From positions 62,001 to 126,000 of the forward strand of contig NZ_JOJE01000013.1 in the NCBI RefSeq assembly GCF_000720255.1: DNA of 64,000 nt, given 5' to 3'. Of this stretch, positions 56,417-64,000 are shown in pieces. How positions within the stretch are numbered: position 1 is the stretch's first letter; each line of letters starts with the position of its first letter. Origin of the DNA: Streptomyces griseus subsp. griseus. Its GTDB lineage: Bacteria > Actinomycetota > Actinomycetes > Streptomycetales > Streptomycetaceae. The notes under the pieces were generated by a model, which did no database searches, was not told where the DNA came from, and saw nothing but the letters and a program-made list of their open reading frames with translations. The translations under genes were made by a program, and so were the position numbers.

Positions 56417-57484
56417 ATGGACCTCGAAAAGCCACCAGTTCAGCCCCCGCGACAGGCGCCGCCCGAAGGGTGTCTCACCGTCGCGATCCGGATTCCCGTG
56501 CGGATCGTGGTGCTTGTGCTCGTCGTGCCGGTGCGGATGGTGTGGGACGCGCTCGTCGTCGTCGGGCGCGTCCTGAGGGACACCGTGCTCAGGCCGCTCG
56601 GGCGGGCGCTGTTGTGGCTCGGCAAGGCCCTGATCGTGTGGCCGGTGGTCGGCCTCTGGCGCTACGTCCTCGTCCCCGTCGGAAAGGCGCTGGCCTGGCT
56701 CGGGAAAGTGCTCGTCGTCGTGCCGCTCGTGTGGTTCCACCGGTATGTGCTCACACCGGTCGGACACGGCCTCGCGTGGCTGTACGCGCACGGGCTGACG
56801 CCCATCGGGCACGGGATCATGTGGCTGCTCAGGGGCATCGGAGCCGGGTTCGCCGCCCTCGGCCTCGGCGTGTACACCGCCGTGGCCCGGCTCGCCCGGT
56901 ATCTGGTCGTCGTACCCGCCATGTGGCTGTACGAGTGGATCCTCGCGCCCGTCGGCCGGGCCGTCGCCCGGTGCGTGACCGGGCTCGTGCGGCTGGTCGG
57001 CATGGTCCTGTACTGGACCACCCGCATCCTGATCGTGCTGCCCGCGCTCGCCGCGTGGCGCTGGATCCTCACGCCCGTCGGGCGCGTCCTCGCGGTGATC
57101 GGGCGCGAGGTGTGGGACGCGCTCGGGCACGCCTGGCGGATCGCGGGGTACGTCTCGCGCGCCGTGGGGCGGTTTCTGGGGACGCTCTTGCGGTGGATCT
57201 TCGTGGAGCCGGTGCGGTGGGTGTACCGCACGGTGCTGACCCCGGTGGGGCACGTCGTACGGGACCTGGTGCTGCGGCCCGCCGCCGAGGCCGCCCGCGC
57301 CGTTCGACGGGCCACCCGGCAGGCCCTCGCCGCCGCCCGCGACTCGGTACGGCAGGCGCGCGCCGACCTCCGCCGCATGCTCCTCGGTGCGCCGCGGGAG
57401 CGGGAGGCGGTGGCCCGGCGGGAACCCTCGGGCCGCGAGACACGTACTCTTGGTAGCAGTACGACCGCTCTCACGAAGGACTAG
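56417..57484 (+). CDS. Repetitive membrane protein with L-x-P-V-G motifs
   Basis: 355 residues from ATG at 56417. Seven copies of a motif like LTPVGxxLAW: residues 58-67, 85-94, 112-121, 127-136, 176-185, 218-227 and 274-283, placed between hydrophobic Val/Leu/Trp segments (IPVRIVVLVLVVPVRMVW, WPVVGLWRYVLVPVG). The C-terminal 70 residues are a basic Ala/Arg-rich helix. It probably sits in or on the membrane as repeated short hairpins. No family known to me. The DUF2344 gene starts 5 bp after its stop. Confidence 0.75.
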   Translation: MDLEKPPVQPPRQAPPEGCLTVAIRIPVRIVVLVLVVPVRMVWDALVVVGRVLRDTVLRPLGRALLWLGKALIVWPVVGLWRYVLVPVGKALAWLGKVLVVVPLVWFHRYVLTPVGHGLAWLYAHGLTPIGHGIMWLLRGIGAGFAALGLGVYTAVARLARYLVVVPAMWLYEWILAPVGRAVARCVTGLVRLVGMVLYWTTRILIVLPALAAWRWILTPVGRVLAVIGREVWDALGHAWRIAGYVSRAVGRFLGTLLRWIFVEPVRWVYRTVLTPVGHVVRDLVLRPAAEAARAVRRATRQALAAARDSVRQARADLRRMLLGAPREREAVARREPSGRETRTLGSSTTALTKD

Positions 57485-57488
57485 GACA

Positions 57489-58295
57489 CTGGGCAAGCGA
57501 CAGCCCGAAGGCCCGCCGCCCGCACCCGCGGTGCAGCGCATCCGACTGCGTTACACCAAGCGCGGCCGCCTCCGGTTCACCAGCCACCGTGACTTCCAGC
57601 GCGCCTTCGAGCGTGCGTTGCGTCGTGCCGAGGTGCCGATGGCGTACTCGGCGGGATTCACGCCACATCCGAAGGTGTCGTACGCCAATGCCGCACCCAC
57701 CGGCACGGGCAGTGAGGCGGAGTACCTGGAGATCGCGCTCACCGAGGCGCGCGACCCCGAGAAACTCAGGCTCCTCCTCGACGAGTCGATGCCCACCGGG
57801 CTCGACATCATCGACGCGGTCGAGGCCCGCACTCCGGGTCTGGCCGACCGGCTGACCGCCTCCGTGTGGGAGCTGCGGCTGGACGGGGCGGACCCCGCCG
57901 ACGCCGGCCGCGCGGTCGAGGCCTTCAACGGGGCCGAGGCCGTCGAGGTCCAGCGCAAGACCAAGAACGGCGTCCGCACCTTCGACGCCCGACCCGCGGT
58001 CGTACAACTTGAAACGCAGAGTGATCCGGCTGATAGGCCGACCGACCAGCCCTGTGCGATACTGCGGCTGGTTGTTCGGCACGTGACGCCTGCCGTTCGA
58101 CCCGACGACGTCCTGTCCGGTCTCCGCGCCGTGGCCGACCTGGCGCCGCCGGTCCCCGCAGCGGTGACCAGGCTGGCGCAGGGGCTGCTCGATGAAGAGA
58201 CCGGCACGGTGACCGACCCGCTCGCGCCCGACCGCGAGGCAGCGGAGGCCCTCACAACGGCCGCCCCGACTGCCGCCGCGAAGGTGCCGGCGTAA
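57489..58295 (+). CDS. TIGR03936/DUF2344 radical-SAM partner protein
   Basis: 268 residues. The conserved block RIRLRYTKRGRLRFTSHRDF and AFERALRRAEVPMAYSAGF, then TPHPKVSYANAAPTGTGSEA, define DUF2344, usually encoded right after the TIGR03960 radical SAM gene. The protein likely starts at CTG 57489 (LGKRQPEG..), with AAGGA 8 nt ahead; the only usual starts are GTG 57531, which would remove part of the N-terminus, and ATG 57387, which lies inside the previous gene. Role presumed to be with the radical SAM enzyme. Confidence 0.8.
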   Translation: MGKRQPEGPPPAPAVQRIRLRYTKRGRLRFTSHRDFQRAFERALRRAEVPMAYSAGFTPHPKVSYANAAPTGTGSEAEYLEIALTEARDPEKLRLLLDESMPTGLDIIDAVEARTPGLADRLTASVWELRLDGADPADAGRAVEAFNGAEAVEVQRKTKNGVRTFDARPAVVQLETQSDPADRPTDQPCAILRLVVRHVTPAVRPDDVLSGLRAVADLAPPVPAAVTRLAQGLLDEETGTVTDPLAPDREAAEALTTAAPTAAAKVPA

Positions 58296-58391
58296 GGAAG
58301 GTCCCGCGAAGGGACGGACGTCGTAGCGCCGCCCTCGGACTCGGGAGCCACCTGGGTCGGGCAGCGCACTGACCACAAGACTTTCGCCAGG

Positions 58392-58412
58392 CCGTACGCA
58401 TTCGGCGTACGG
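58392..58412 (+). promoter_or_regulatory. Hairpin in the rne 5' leader
   Basis: CCGTACGC (58392-58399) and GCGTACGG (58405-58412) form a perfect 8-bp stem with a 5-nt loop, 155 bp before the rne ATG. It could be a self-regulatory RNase E target, as in the E. coli rne leader, though no sequence similarity is claimed. Confidence 0.4.
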
Positions 58413-58567
58413 AACCGGCGAGACAGGACACAGAGAGCTCCCGTGTGGCGCCCGCGCCCCGGACGGCGGCACCGCGCATCGCGCGAGCCGCGGACGTCAA
58501 CGGCGATCGATGTGATCGACGCCGGACCAGGCGCGGCGCCCGGGAGCCTGACGGGAGAAACGCCCGC

Positions 58568-61500
58568 ATGCTCGAGCCGACCGAACCCAACGAGTCCGTG
58601 ACGGATTCCGAATCGAACAACAGCCCCAGCGACACGCTGCCGCCGCGCCGCCGGCGCCGTGCCGCGTCCCGCCCGGCCGGTCCGCCGACCGGTGCGGATG
58701 CCGTCTCCGCGGAGGAGCAGGCGGAGATTGTCGCGCCGGCCATACCGGCTGCGGCGGAGGACGAGGAAGAAAAGCTCGACGAGACGGTTGTGACCGTCGA
58801 GGCGACCGAGGCCGTCGAGGCCACCGAAGCTTCTGAGGCGACGGTGACCGCCGGGTCTCAGGCTCCCGCCGAGGAGGCCGCGCCCGCACGTAGCCGTCGT
58901 CGGGCGACGCGCCGTGCGTCAGCGCCCGCCGGGGCTCCGGCCGCGGTCGAGGCCGCGGAGACCGTCGTGCCGGTGGCTGCCGCTGCCGCTGCCGCGGAGA
59001 CCGTCGTGCCGGAGGAGACCGCTGCCCCCGCTGCCGACGGATCGGCGCAGGCGGGAGAGGCCGAGCCGGCTGCTCCGGCCCGTCCCCGCCGTCGGGCCAC
59101 GCGCCGCGCGTCAGCGCCCGCCGGGGCCCCCGCCCAGGCCGAGGTGGTCGACAGCGCGGCCCACGCATCCGGTGCCGCGGAGGCCACTCCCGCCGCCGAG
59201 ACCGCCGAGGTGGCCGCCGCTGCCGAGGCCGACGGGGCCGCGCGCCCGCGCCGTCGTGCCACGCGCCGGGCGTCCGCGCCCGTGGGTGAGCCCAAGGAGA
59301 CCGAGGGCGCTCAGGCCGCTGAGACTGCCGAGACCGCCGAGACGGTGGACGCCGTCGCCGGAGAGGCCGCCGCCCCCGCTGAGCCCGTCGCCCCCGCTGA
59401 GGAGGACGCTCCGCGTCGGGTGCGTCGCCGGGCCACGCGCCGCGTCGCCGCTCCCGCCGAGACGTCCGTGAGCGACGAGACGGCCCCGACCTCCGCGACC
59501 ACCACCGTGGCCGAGGGCGAGTCCGCCGGCACACCGGCGTCGGAGGCACCCGCTGCGAACGGTGAGGCCCCTTCCGAGGCCGCCGAGGGTGCGGGCACCC
59601 GTACCGCCGCCGCTGCCGCGTCCGCCGAGGACGCCGGTGTTCAGGGTGACGAGGGCGGCTCGCCGCGCCGTGCCCGGCGGCGGGCTGTGCGCAAGGCCGC
59701 TGTCGGGTTCTCCGAGCCCGGGCGGGCGGAGGCCGGGGAGGCCGATGCACCGCGTCGGCCGGCGCGTCCCACTGTCGCCCTGTTCCAGGCGCCGGTGTTC
59801 GCCGAGCCGAGGTTCCAGACTCCGGAGCGAGCCGCCGCCGAGGCGGCCGCTGAGGCCGCCGACGACGTGGCCGAGGAGACCGTGGAGACCGAGGCCGCCG
59901 CAGAGCTCCCGGAGGAGCAGACCGGGTCGCGGCGCCGCCGTAGGCGCCGGGGTGCGGGCGGCGAGGAGGCCGAGTCCGGCCGGGCCGCCGTGACCGCCGA
60001 GACCGTCGAGACCGCTGAGGCGGAGGAGGCCGAGGAGTCGGCCGAGGACGGCGCCGAGGGCGACGACACGGAGGAGACCGGGTCGCGGCGTCGCCGTCGG
60101 CGTGGCGGCCGGCGTCGCCGTCGGGGCGACTCCGGTGACGCCGAGGGCGGCGAGTCCGGTGACGCCGAGTCCGACGAGGACACCGCCGAGCAGGCTGAGC
60201 AGGACGCCGAGGACACCGCCGAGCAAAACACCGAGGACGGCGAGGACGCAGAGGACGGCGAGGACGACGACAGGCACGGCGAGGAGGATGCCGGCGGGTC
60301 CAGCTCCAGCAGCCGTCGCCGCCGTCGCCGTCGCCGTCGGGCCGGTGACTCCGCCGCCGAGGCCGAGCCCGGCGAGGGCGACCCCGAGCGCACCGTCGTG
60401 AAGGTCCGCGAGCCCCGCCCGAAGGCCGAGCCGTCCGACGAGGTGCAGTCCATCAAGGGCTCCACCCGTCTGGAGGCGAAGAAGCAGCGCCGCCGCGAGG
60501 GGCGCGAGCAGGGCCGTCGCCGGGTCCCGATCATCACCGAGGCGGAGTTCCTGGCCCGCCGCGAGGCCGTCGAGCGCGTGATGGTCGTCCGGCAGAGCGG
60601 TGAGCGCACGCAGATCGGCGTCCTGGAGGACGGCGTGCTCGTCGAGCACTACGTCAACAAGGAGCAGTCGACCTCGTACGTCGGCAACGTCTACCTGGGC
60701 AAGGTCCAGAACGTGCTGCCGTCGATGGAGGCCGCCTTCATCGACATCGGCAAGGGACGCAACGCCGTCCTGTACGCCGGTGAGGTCAACTTCGAGGCGC
60801 TGGGCATGTCCAACGGGCCGCGCCGTATCGAGTCGGCGCTGAAGTCGGGCCAGTCGGTGCTCGTCCAGGTCACCAAGGACCCCATCGGGCACAAGGGCGC
60901 CCGCCTCACCAGCCAGGTCTCCCTGCCGGGCCGCTACCTCGTGTACGTCCCCGAGGGCTCGATGACCGGCATCAGCCGCAAGCTGCCCGACACCGAGCGG
61001 GCCCGGCTGAAGACCATCCTCAAGAAGATCGTCCCCGAGGACGCGGGCGTCATCGTGCGCACCGCCGCCGAGGGCGCGAGCGAGGACGAGCTGCGCCGTG
61101 ACGTCGAGCGGCTCCAGGCGCAGTGGGAGGACATCAAGAAGAAGGCGAAGAGCGGCAACGCCCCGACGCTGCTGTACGGCGAGCCGGACATGACCGTCCG
61201 GGTCGTGCGCGACATCTTCAACGAGGACTTCTCCAAGGTCGTCGTCAGCGGTGACGAGGCCTGGTCGACCATCCACGGCTACGTCTCGCACGTCGCCCCG
61301 GACCTGGCCGAGCGCCTGTCGAAGTGGACCTCCGAGGTCGACGTCTTCGCCACCTACCGGATCGACGAGCAGCTCGCCAAGGCGCTGGACCGCAAGGTCT
61401 GGCTGCCCAGCGGCGGTTCGCTGGTGATCGACCGGACCGAGGCGATGGTCGTCGTCGACGTCAACACCGGCAAGTTCACCGGCCAGGGCGGCAACCTCGA

Positions 61501-62896
61501 GGAGACGGTCACCAGGAACAACCTGGAGGCGGCCGAGGAGATCGTGCGCCAGCTGCGGCTGCGCGACCTCGGCGGCATCATCGTCATCGACTTCATCGAC
61601 ATGGTGCTGGAGTCCAACCGGGATCTGGTGCTGCGTCGCCTCCTCGAGTGCCTGGGCCGCGACCGTACGAAGCACCAGGTCGCCGAGGTGACCTCGCTGG
61701 GGCTGGTGCAGATGACCCGCAAGCGGGTCGGCCAGGGGCTGCTGGAGTCGTTCTCCGAGACCTGCGTGCACTGCAACGGGCGCGGAGTCATCGTCCACAT
61801 GGAGCAGCCGACCTCCGCCGGAGGCGGCGGCAAGCGCAAGAAGCGCGGCCGGGGCGGCGACGGACACGTCCACGAGCACGAGGCCGTGGCCCTCGAGACC
61901 ACCGAGGCCGTGCTGACCGCCGAGGAGGAGGCGGAGAGCGAGGCCGAGATCGTCGCCGAGGTGGCCGAGCCGGTGGCCCTCAGCGCCCCCGACTTCGCGC
62001 CGGACGAGGAGCTGTACAGCAGCGTCGCGGAGGCGGAGGCCGCCGCCGGTCGCGGTCGCGGCAGGCGCCGGGCGAGCCGGCGGGTGTCGGCACCGGCCGG
62101 TGCGCCCAAGGCCGAAGCCCCGAAGGGCCGCGCGTCGAGGGACGGCGCCTCGAAGGGCGGTGCGAAGGCCGAGGCAGCGCAGGCCTCGCAGCCGGGTCAG
62201 CCGCTGGTTCAGCCGACGGCTCAGGACGTCACGGCCGAGGAAGAGGTCGAGCGTCCGGTGCTGCCGCAGGAGGCCACCGCCGCGCAGGCCGAGCCGATCG
62301 CCGCCGAGGACCCGGTCGTCGAGGCTCCGGCCGCCGAGGAAGCCGCGCCGAAGGGCCGTACGCGCCGCCGTGCGACCCGCAAGGTGTCCGCACCCGCCGG
62401 TTCGCCCGCGGGGGCGGAGGCCGCCGTGCTGACGGTCGCCGAGCCCGCGGAGCCGAAGGCGGCGGAGCCGGCTGAGGCAGCTCCGGCCGCCGAGGCCGCC
62501 GCGGTCGACGCAGAGGCTCCCGCCGAGAGCGCCGCTCCGGCCCGCCCCCGACGCCGTGCCGTGCGCAAGGCCACCGCGCCCACCGCGGCCGAGCAGACGG
62601 CCGTCGTGGTCGTCCCCGCGACCCCGGCGGAAGAGGCCACGGAGGCTCCTGCCGCCGAGGCCCCGGCCGCCGACGAGGCGGGCGAGGACGCCGCGCCGGC
62701 CAAGAAGACGGCCGCGCGCAAGACGGCGAAGAAGGCCACGGCGAAGAAGGCCGCGACCAAGAAGACCGCGGCCGCCAAGAAGACGGCCGCGAAGAAGACG
62801 ACGGCGAAGAAGGCCACGGCGAAGAAGGCCACGGCCAAGAAGACGTCGGCCGCGGAACAGACGGCGCCGTCCGTCTCCGCCACCACGGAGGACTGA
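58568..62896 (+). CDS. rne: Ribonuclease E/G (RNase ES-like), very long
   Basis: 1442 residues. The catalytic core lies at about 660-1090: S1 domain (SYVGNVYLGKVQNVLPSM, ~700), catalytic Asp964 in VVVDVNTGKFTG and Asp1008/1011 in IDFIDM, and the zinc link CVHCNGRG at 1066-1073. The N-terminal 660 residues and C-terminal 370 are Ala/Glu-rich with repeated RRRATRRxSAPAG basic motifs, and the end is a Lys/Ala tail (KKATAKKAATKKTAAAKKTA). It starts mRNA decay and processes rRNA. Scaffold regions on both sides fit Streptomyces RNase ES. ATG at 58568 after GGGAGAA. Confidence 0.95.
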   Translation: MLEPTEPNESVTDSESNNSPSDTLPPRRRRRAASRPAGPPTGADAVSAEEQAEIVAPAIPAAAEDEEEKLDETVVTVEATEAVEATEASEATVTAGSQAPAEEAAPARSRRRATRRASAPAGAPAAVEAAETVVPVAAAAAAAETVVPEETAAPAADGSAQAGEAEPAAPARPRRRATRRASAPAGAPAQAEVVDSAAHASGAAEATPAAETAEVAAAAEADGAARPRRRATRRASAPVGEPKETEGAQAAETAETAETVDAVAGEAAAPAEPVAPAEEDAPRRVRRRATRRVAAPAETSVSDETAPTSATTTVAEGESAGTPASEAPAANGEAPSEAAEGAGTRTAAAAASAEDAGVQGDEGGSPRRARRRAVRKAAVGFSEPGRAEAGEADAPRRPARPTVALFQAPVFAEPRFQTPERAAAEAAAEAADDVAEETVETEAAAELPEEQTGSRRRRRRRGAGGEEAESGRAAVTAETVETAEAEEAEESAEDGAEGDDTEETGSRRRRRRGGRRRRRGDSGDAEGGESGDAESDEDTAEQAEQDAEDTAEQNTEDGEDAEDGEDDDRHGEEDAGGSSSSSRRRRRRRRRAGDSAAEAEPGEGDPERTVVKVREPRPKAEPSDEVQSIKGSTRLEAKKQRRREGREQGRRRVPIITEAEFLARREAVERVMVVRQSGERTQIGVLEDGVLVEHYVNKEQSTSYVGNVYLGKVQNVLPSMEAAFIDIGKGRNAVLYAGEVNFEALGMSNGPRRIESALKSGQSVLVQVTKDPIGHKGARLTSQVSLPGRYLVYVPEGSMTGISRKLPDTERARLKTILKKIVPEDAGVIVRTAAEGASEDELRRDVERLQAQWEDIKKKAKSGNAPTLLYGEPDMTVRVVRDIFNEDFSKVVVSGDEAWSTIHGYVSHVAPDLAERLSKWTSEVDVFATYRIDEQLAKALDRKVWLPSGGSLVIDRTEAMVVVDVNTGKFTGQGGNLEETVTRNNLEAAEEIVRQLRLRDLGGIIVIDFIDMVLESNRDLVLRRLLECLGRDRTKHQVAEVTSLGLVQMTRKRVGQGLLESFSETCVHCNGRGVIVHMEQPTSAGGGGKRKKRGRGGDGHVHEHEAVALETTEAVLTAEEEAESEAEIVAEVAEPVALSAPDFAPDEELYSSVAEAEAAAGRGRGRRRASRRVSAPAGAPKAEAPKGRASRDGASKGGAKAEAAQASQPGQPLVQPTAQDVTAEEEVERPVLPQEATAAQAEPIAAEDPVVEAPAAEEAAPKGRTRRRATRKVSAPAGSPAGAEAAVLTVAEPAEPKAAEPAEAAPAAEAAAVDAEAPAESAAPARPRRRAVRKATAPTAAEQTAVVVVPATPAEEATEAPAAEAPAADEAGEDAAPAKKTAARKTAKKATAKKAATKKTAAAKKTAAKKTTAKKATAKKATAKKTSAAEQTAPSVSATTED

Positions 62897-62943
62897 CCTC
62901 TGCCGACGGGAGACTGACCTCCACCCGTCAGACGCCGCGAACA

Positions 62944-62986
62944 CAGAAGCGCGGGACACCGGATCACACCGTGTCCCGCGCTTCTG
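62944..62986 (+). terminator. Terminator of rne
   Basis: Sixteen-bp perfect stem (62944-62959 with 62971-62986) and an 11-nt loop, 48 bp after the stop. Confidence 0.9.
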
Positions 62987-63021
62987 CGTTCGTTCGGCCT
63001 TGCCCGGTTCTGGTCTCCATC

Positions 63022-63261
63022 ATGGCGACGAAGGCCACCTCGGCGGTGGGCGAGGAGGACAGGTTCGAGGACCTGTCGGAGCGTTTCGGCCGGGGGTTCC
63101 ACCCCCTCGGTGAGGTGGGGACGGAGTTCTTCCTGGGGATCGACGAAGACGGTGTCCTGTACCTTCTCGCCGCCTGGGCGTTCCGTCTGGGACCCTCGGA
63201 CGATGCGCTGGAGAACCTGATCAGGGGCGTGAAGGCGGAGAAGCTGCAGCTTCCCGGCTGA
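63022..63261 (+). pseudogene. Remnant of a SUKH-3-type immunity protein
   Basis: 79 codons from ATG 63022. The part FEDLSERFGRGFHPLGEVGT and FLGIDEDGVLYLLAAWAFRL, then GPSDDALENLIRGVKA resembles the C-terminal half of SUKH-3 proteins (FPLG...IDEDGRVY...DEALxxLIRG). The N-terminal half is missing, no ribosome site is present, and the gene sits 35 bp after the rne terminator. SUKH proteins are immunity factors for polymorphic toxins. Probably not functional. Confidence 0.5.
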
Positions 63262-63289
63262 ACGCCACACTGAGAGCACGGGGCCCGGT

Positions 63290-63318
63290 TTGACCCCTCA
63301 AGCCGAGCCCCGTAACCT
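63290..63318 (+). promoter_or_regulatory. rplU promoter
   Basis: TTGACC (63290-63295), exactly 17 bp, TAACCT (63313-63318). This is the best HrdB-type promoter in the window. It gives a leader of about 140 nt, beginning with a small stem (63327-63332 with 63341-63346). Confidence 0.7.
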
Positions 63319-63464
63319 TGACCGTCGGCGTGTCGAGTGGCACGCCACATCCCCGTAAACCTCTTCCTCCCGGGTACTTCGGTGGCTGGGAGAGGCCGTT
63401 CGTGTTCATGCCCGGGCGGCTGGACTGCGGGGGTGCCGTTCCCGAGCGAGAGAGTGAGATCCGC

Positions 63465-63785
63465 GTGTACGCCATCGTGCGCAGCGGTGGTCGCCAGCAC
63501 AAGGTTGCTGTCGGCGACATCGTTGAGGTTGACAAGATTTCCACCGCCAAGGTTGGCGACACGGTCGAGCTCTCGACCCTGCTCGTTGTCGACGGCGACG
63601 CTGTGACCAGCGACCCGTGGGTGCTGGCCGGCATCAAGGTCCAGGCCGAGGTCGTGGACCACCACAAGGGTGTGAAGATCGACATCCTTCGCTACAAGAA
63701 CAAGACCGGCTACCGCCGTCGTCAGGGCCACCGCCAGCAGTACACGGCGATCAAGGTCACTGAGATCCCCGCGGCTGCGAAGTAA
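63465..63785 (+). CDS. rplU: 50S ribosomal protein L21
   Basis: 106 residues. [18 protein letters not shown] at the start and [18 protein letters not shown] near 78-95 are L21 signatures. It binds 23S rRNA. GTG at 63465 is the only start that matches the family; the ribosome site GAGAGAG is fair. First of the rplU-rpmA pair. Confidence 0.97.
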   Translation: MYAIVRSGGRQHKVAVGDIVEVDKISTAKVGDTVELSTLLVVDGDAVTSDPWVLAGIKVQAEVVDHHKGVKIDILRYKNKTGYRRRQGHRQQYTAIKVTEIPAAAK

Positions 63786-63800
63786 GGGACTGAGGAGAAA

Positions 63801-64000
63801 TGGCACACAAGAAGGGCGCATCGTCCACCCGGAACGGTCGCGACTCCAATGCCCAGCGGCTCGGCGTGAAGCGCTTCGGCGGTCAGGTCGTCAACGCGGG
63901 TGAGATCCTGATCCGTCAGCGTGGCACCCACTTCCACCCGGGCTCCGGCGTCGGCCGCGGCGGCGACGACACGCTGTTCGCCCTGCAGGCCGGTTCGGTG
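63801..64000 (+). CDS. rpmA: 50S ribosomal protein L27 (3' end outside window)
   Basis: The first 66 residues are present: [20 protein letters not shown], then [20 protein letters not shown] and [14 protein letters not shown]. Perfect L27 N-terminus without a cleavable leader. GAGGAG precedes the ATG by a few bases, 15 bp after rplU. Confidence 0.95.

Noticed and set aside
59111..62959. A 1282-codon minus-strand frame opposite rne
   Set aside because: Low-complexity Gly/Leu/Arg mirror of the Ala/Glu-rich repeats of rne. It also begins in the terminator hairpin.
62971..63021. GTG 62971 as start of the SUKH-like gene
   Set aside because: It lies in the second arm of the rne terminator. Only the part after 63022 looks protein-like.

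Overview
This is a high-GC actinobacterial chromosome segment, almost certainly Streptomyces. The reasons are strong G/C bias at third codon positions, many GTG starts, and two adjacent ATP-independent/ATP-dependent proteostasis blocks (tig, then clpP1-clpP2-clpX). They also include the valS-folC-ndk-mreBCD-PBP2-rodA block and rne-rplU-rpmA in the order familiar from Streptomyces chromosomes. It is core chromosome. I see no phage, insertion sequence, CRISPR array or integrated element.

Layout. 1-5.6 kb: the end of a metallophosphoesterase gene, a DUF559-like protein, aminopeptidase N, a CPWA thioredoxin-fold protein and a small zinc-ribbon protein. 5.7-7.9 kb: sodF, with a clear Nur-type nickel-repressor box, and an amino-acid permease. 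8.0-14.5 kb: a minus-strand sulfonate/sulfur-scavenging operon. It reads leader peptide, ROK regulator, a second Cys-rich leader peptide, substrate-binding lipoprotein, permease, ATPase, FMN monooxygenase and TauD-type dioxygenase. 14.8-20.7 kb: bioY, a decayed FAD oxidase, an LAETG sortase substrate divergent from a Ser/Thr kinase, and a second amino-acid permease. 20.9-27.7 kb: rpiB, a Nei/Fpg glycosylase, an Eis-like acetyltransferase, a membrane SpoIIE-type phosphatase, an HD protein, an acyltransferase and small membrane proteins. 28.0-33.2 kb: tRNA-Gly(TCC), tRNA-Pro(TGG), tig, clpP1, clpP2 and clpX. 33.2-41.0 kb: a PGPYGQ-repeat membrane protein, valS, folC, a DUF4233 protein, ndk and mreB. 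41.2-46.4 kb: mreC, mreD, PBP2 and rodA, the elongation/spore-wall machinery. 46.4-50.7 kb: a hypothetical protein, a CYTH-CHAD protein and a TIGR03960 radical SAM protein. 50.8-57.5 kb: an accessory stretch with a short UvrA-like ATPase, a membrane protein with more A/T-rich codons, a secreted protein with tandem 27-residue repeats and a membrane protein with repeated L-x-P-V-G motifs. 57.5-64.0 kb: the TIGR03936/DUF2344 partner of the radical SAM protein, a very long RNase E/G with basic repeats on both sides of the catalytic core, a SUKH-like remnant, rplU and the start of rpmA.

The most notable items are these. (1) The sulfur operon appears to carry two separate short cysteine-containing leader peptides; the second is followed by an inverted repeat just before the transporter genes. 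(2) Tandem helical repeats sit in the secreted protein at 54.7-56.2 kb, and a different repeat family sits in its divergent membrane neighbour. These genes lie between two genes that are normally adjacent. (3) At least five genes share a leaderless promoter layout, with a -10-like hexamer ending exactly 6 nt before the start codon. Perfect inverted-repeat terminators mark many transcription-unit ends. Functions are assigned from motifs and family knowledge only; no database search was run.
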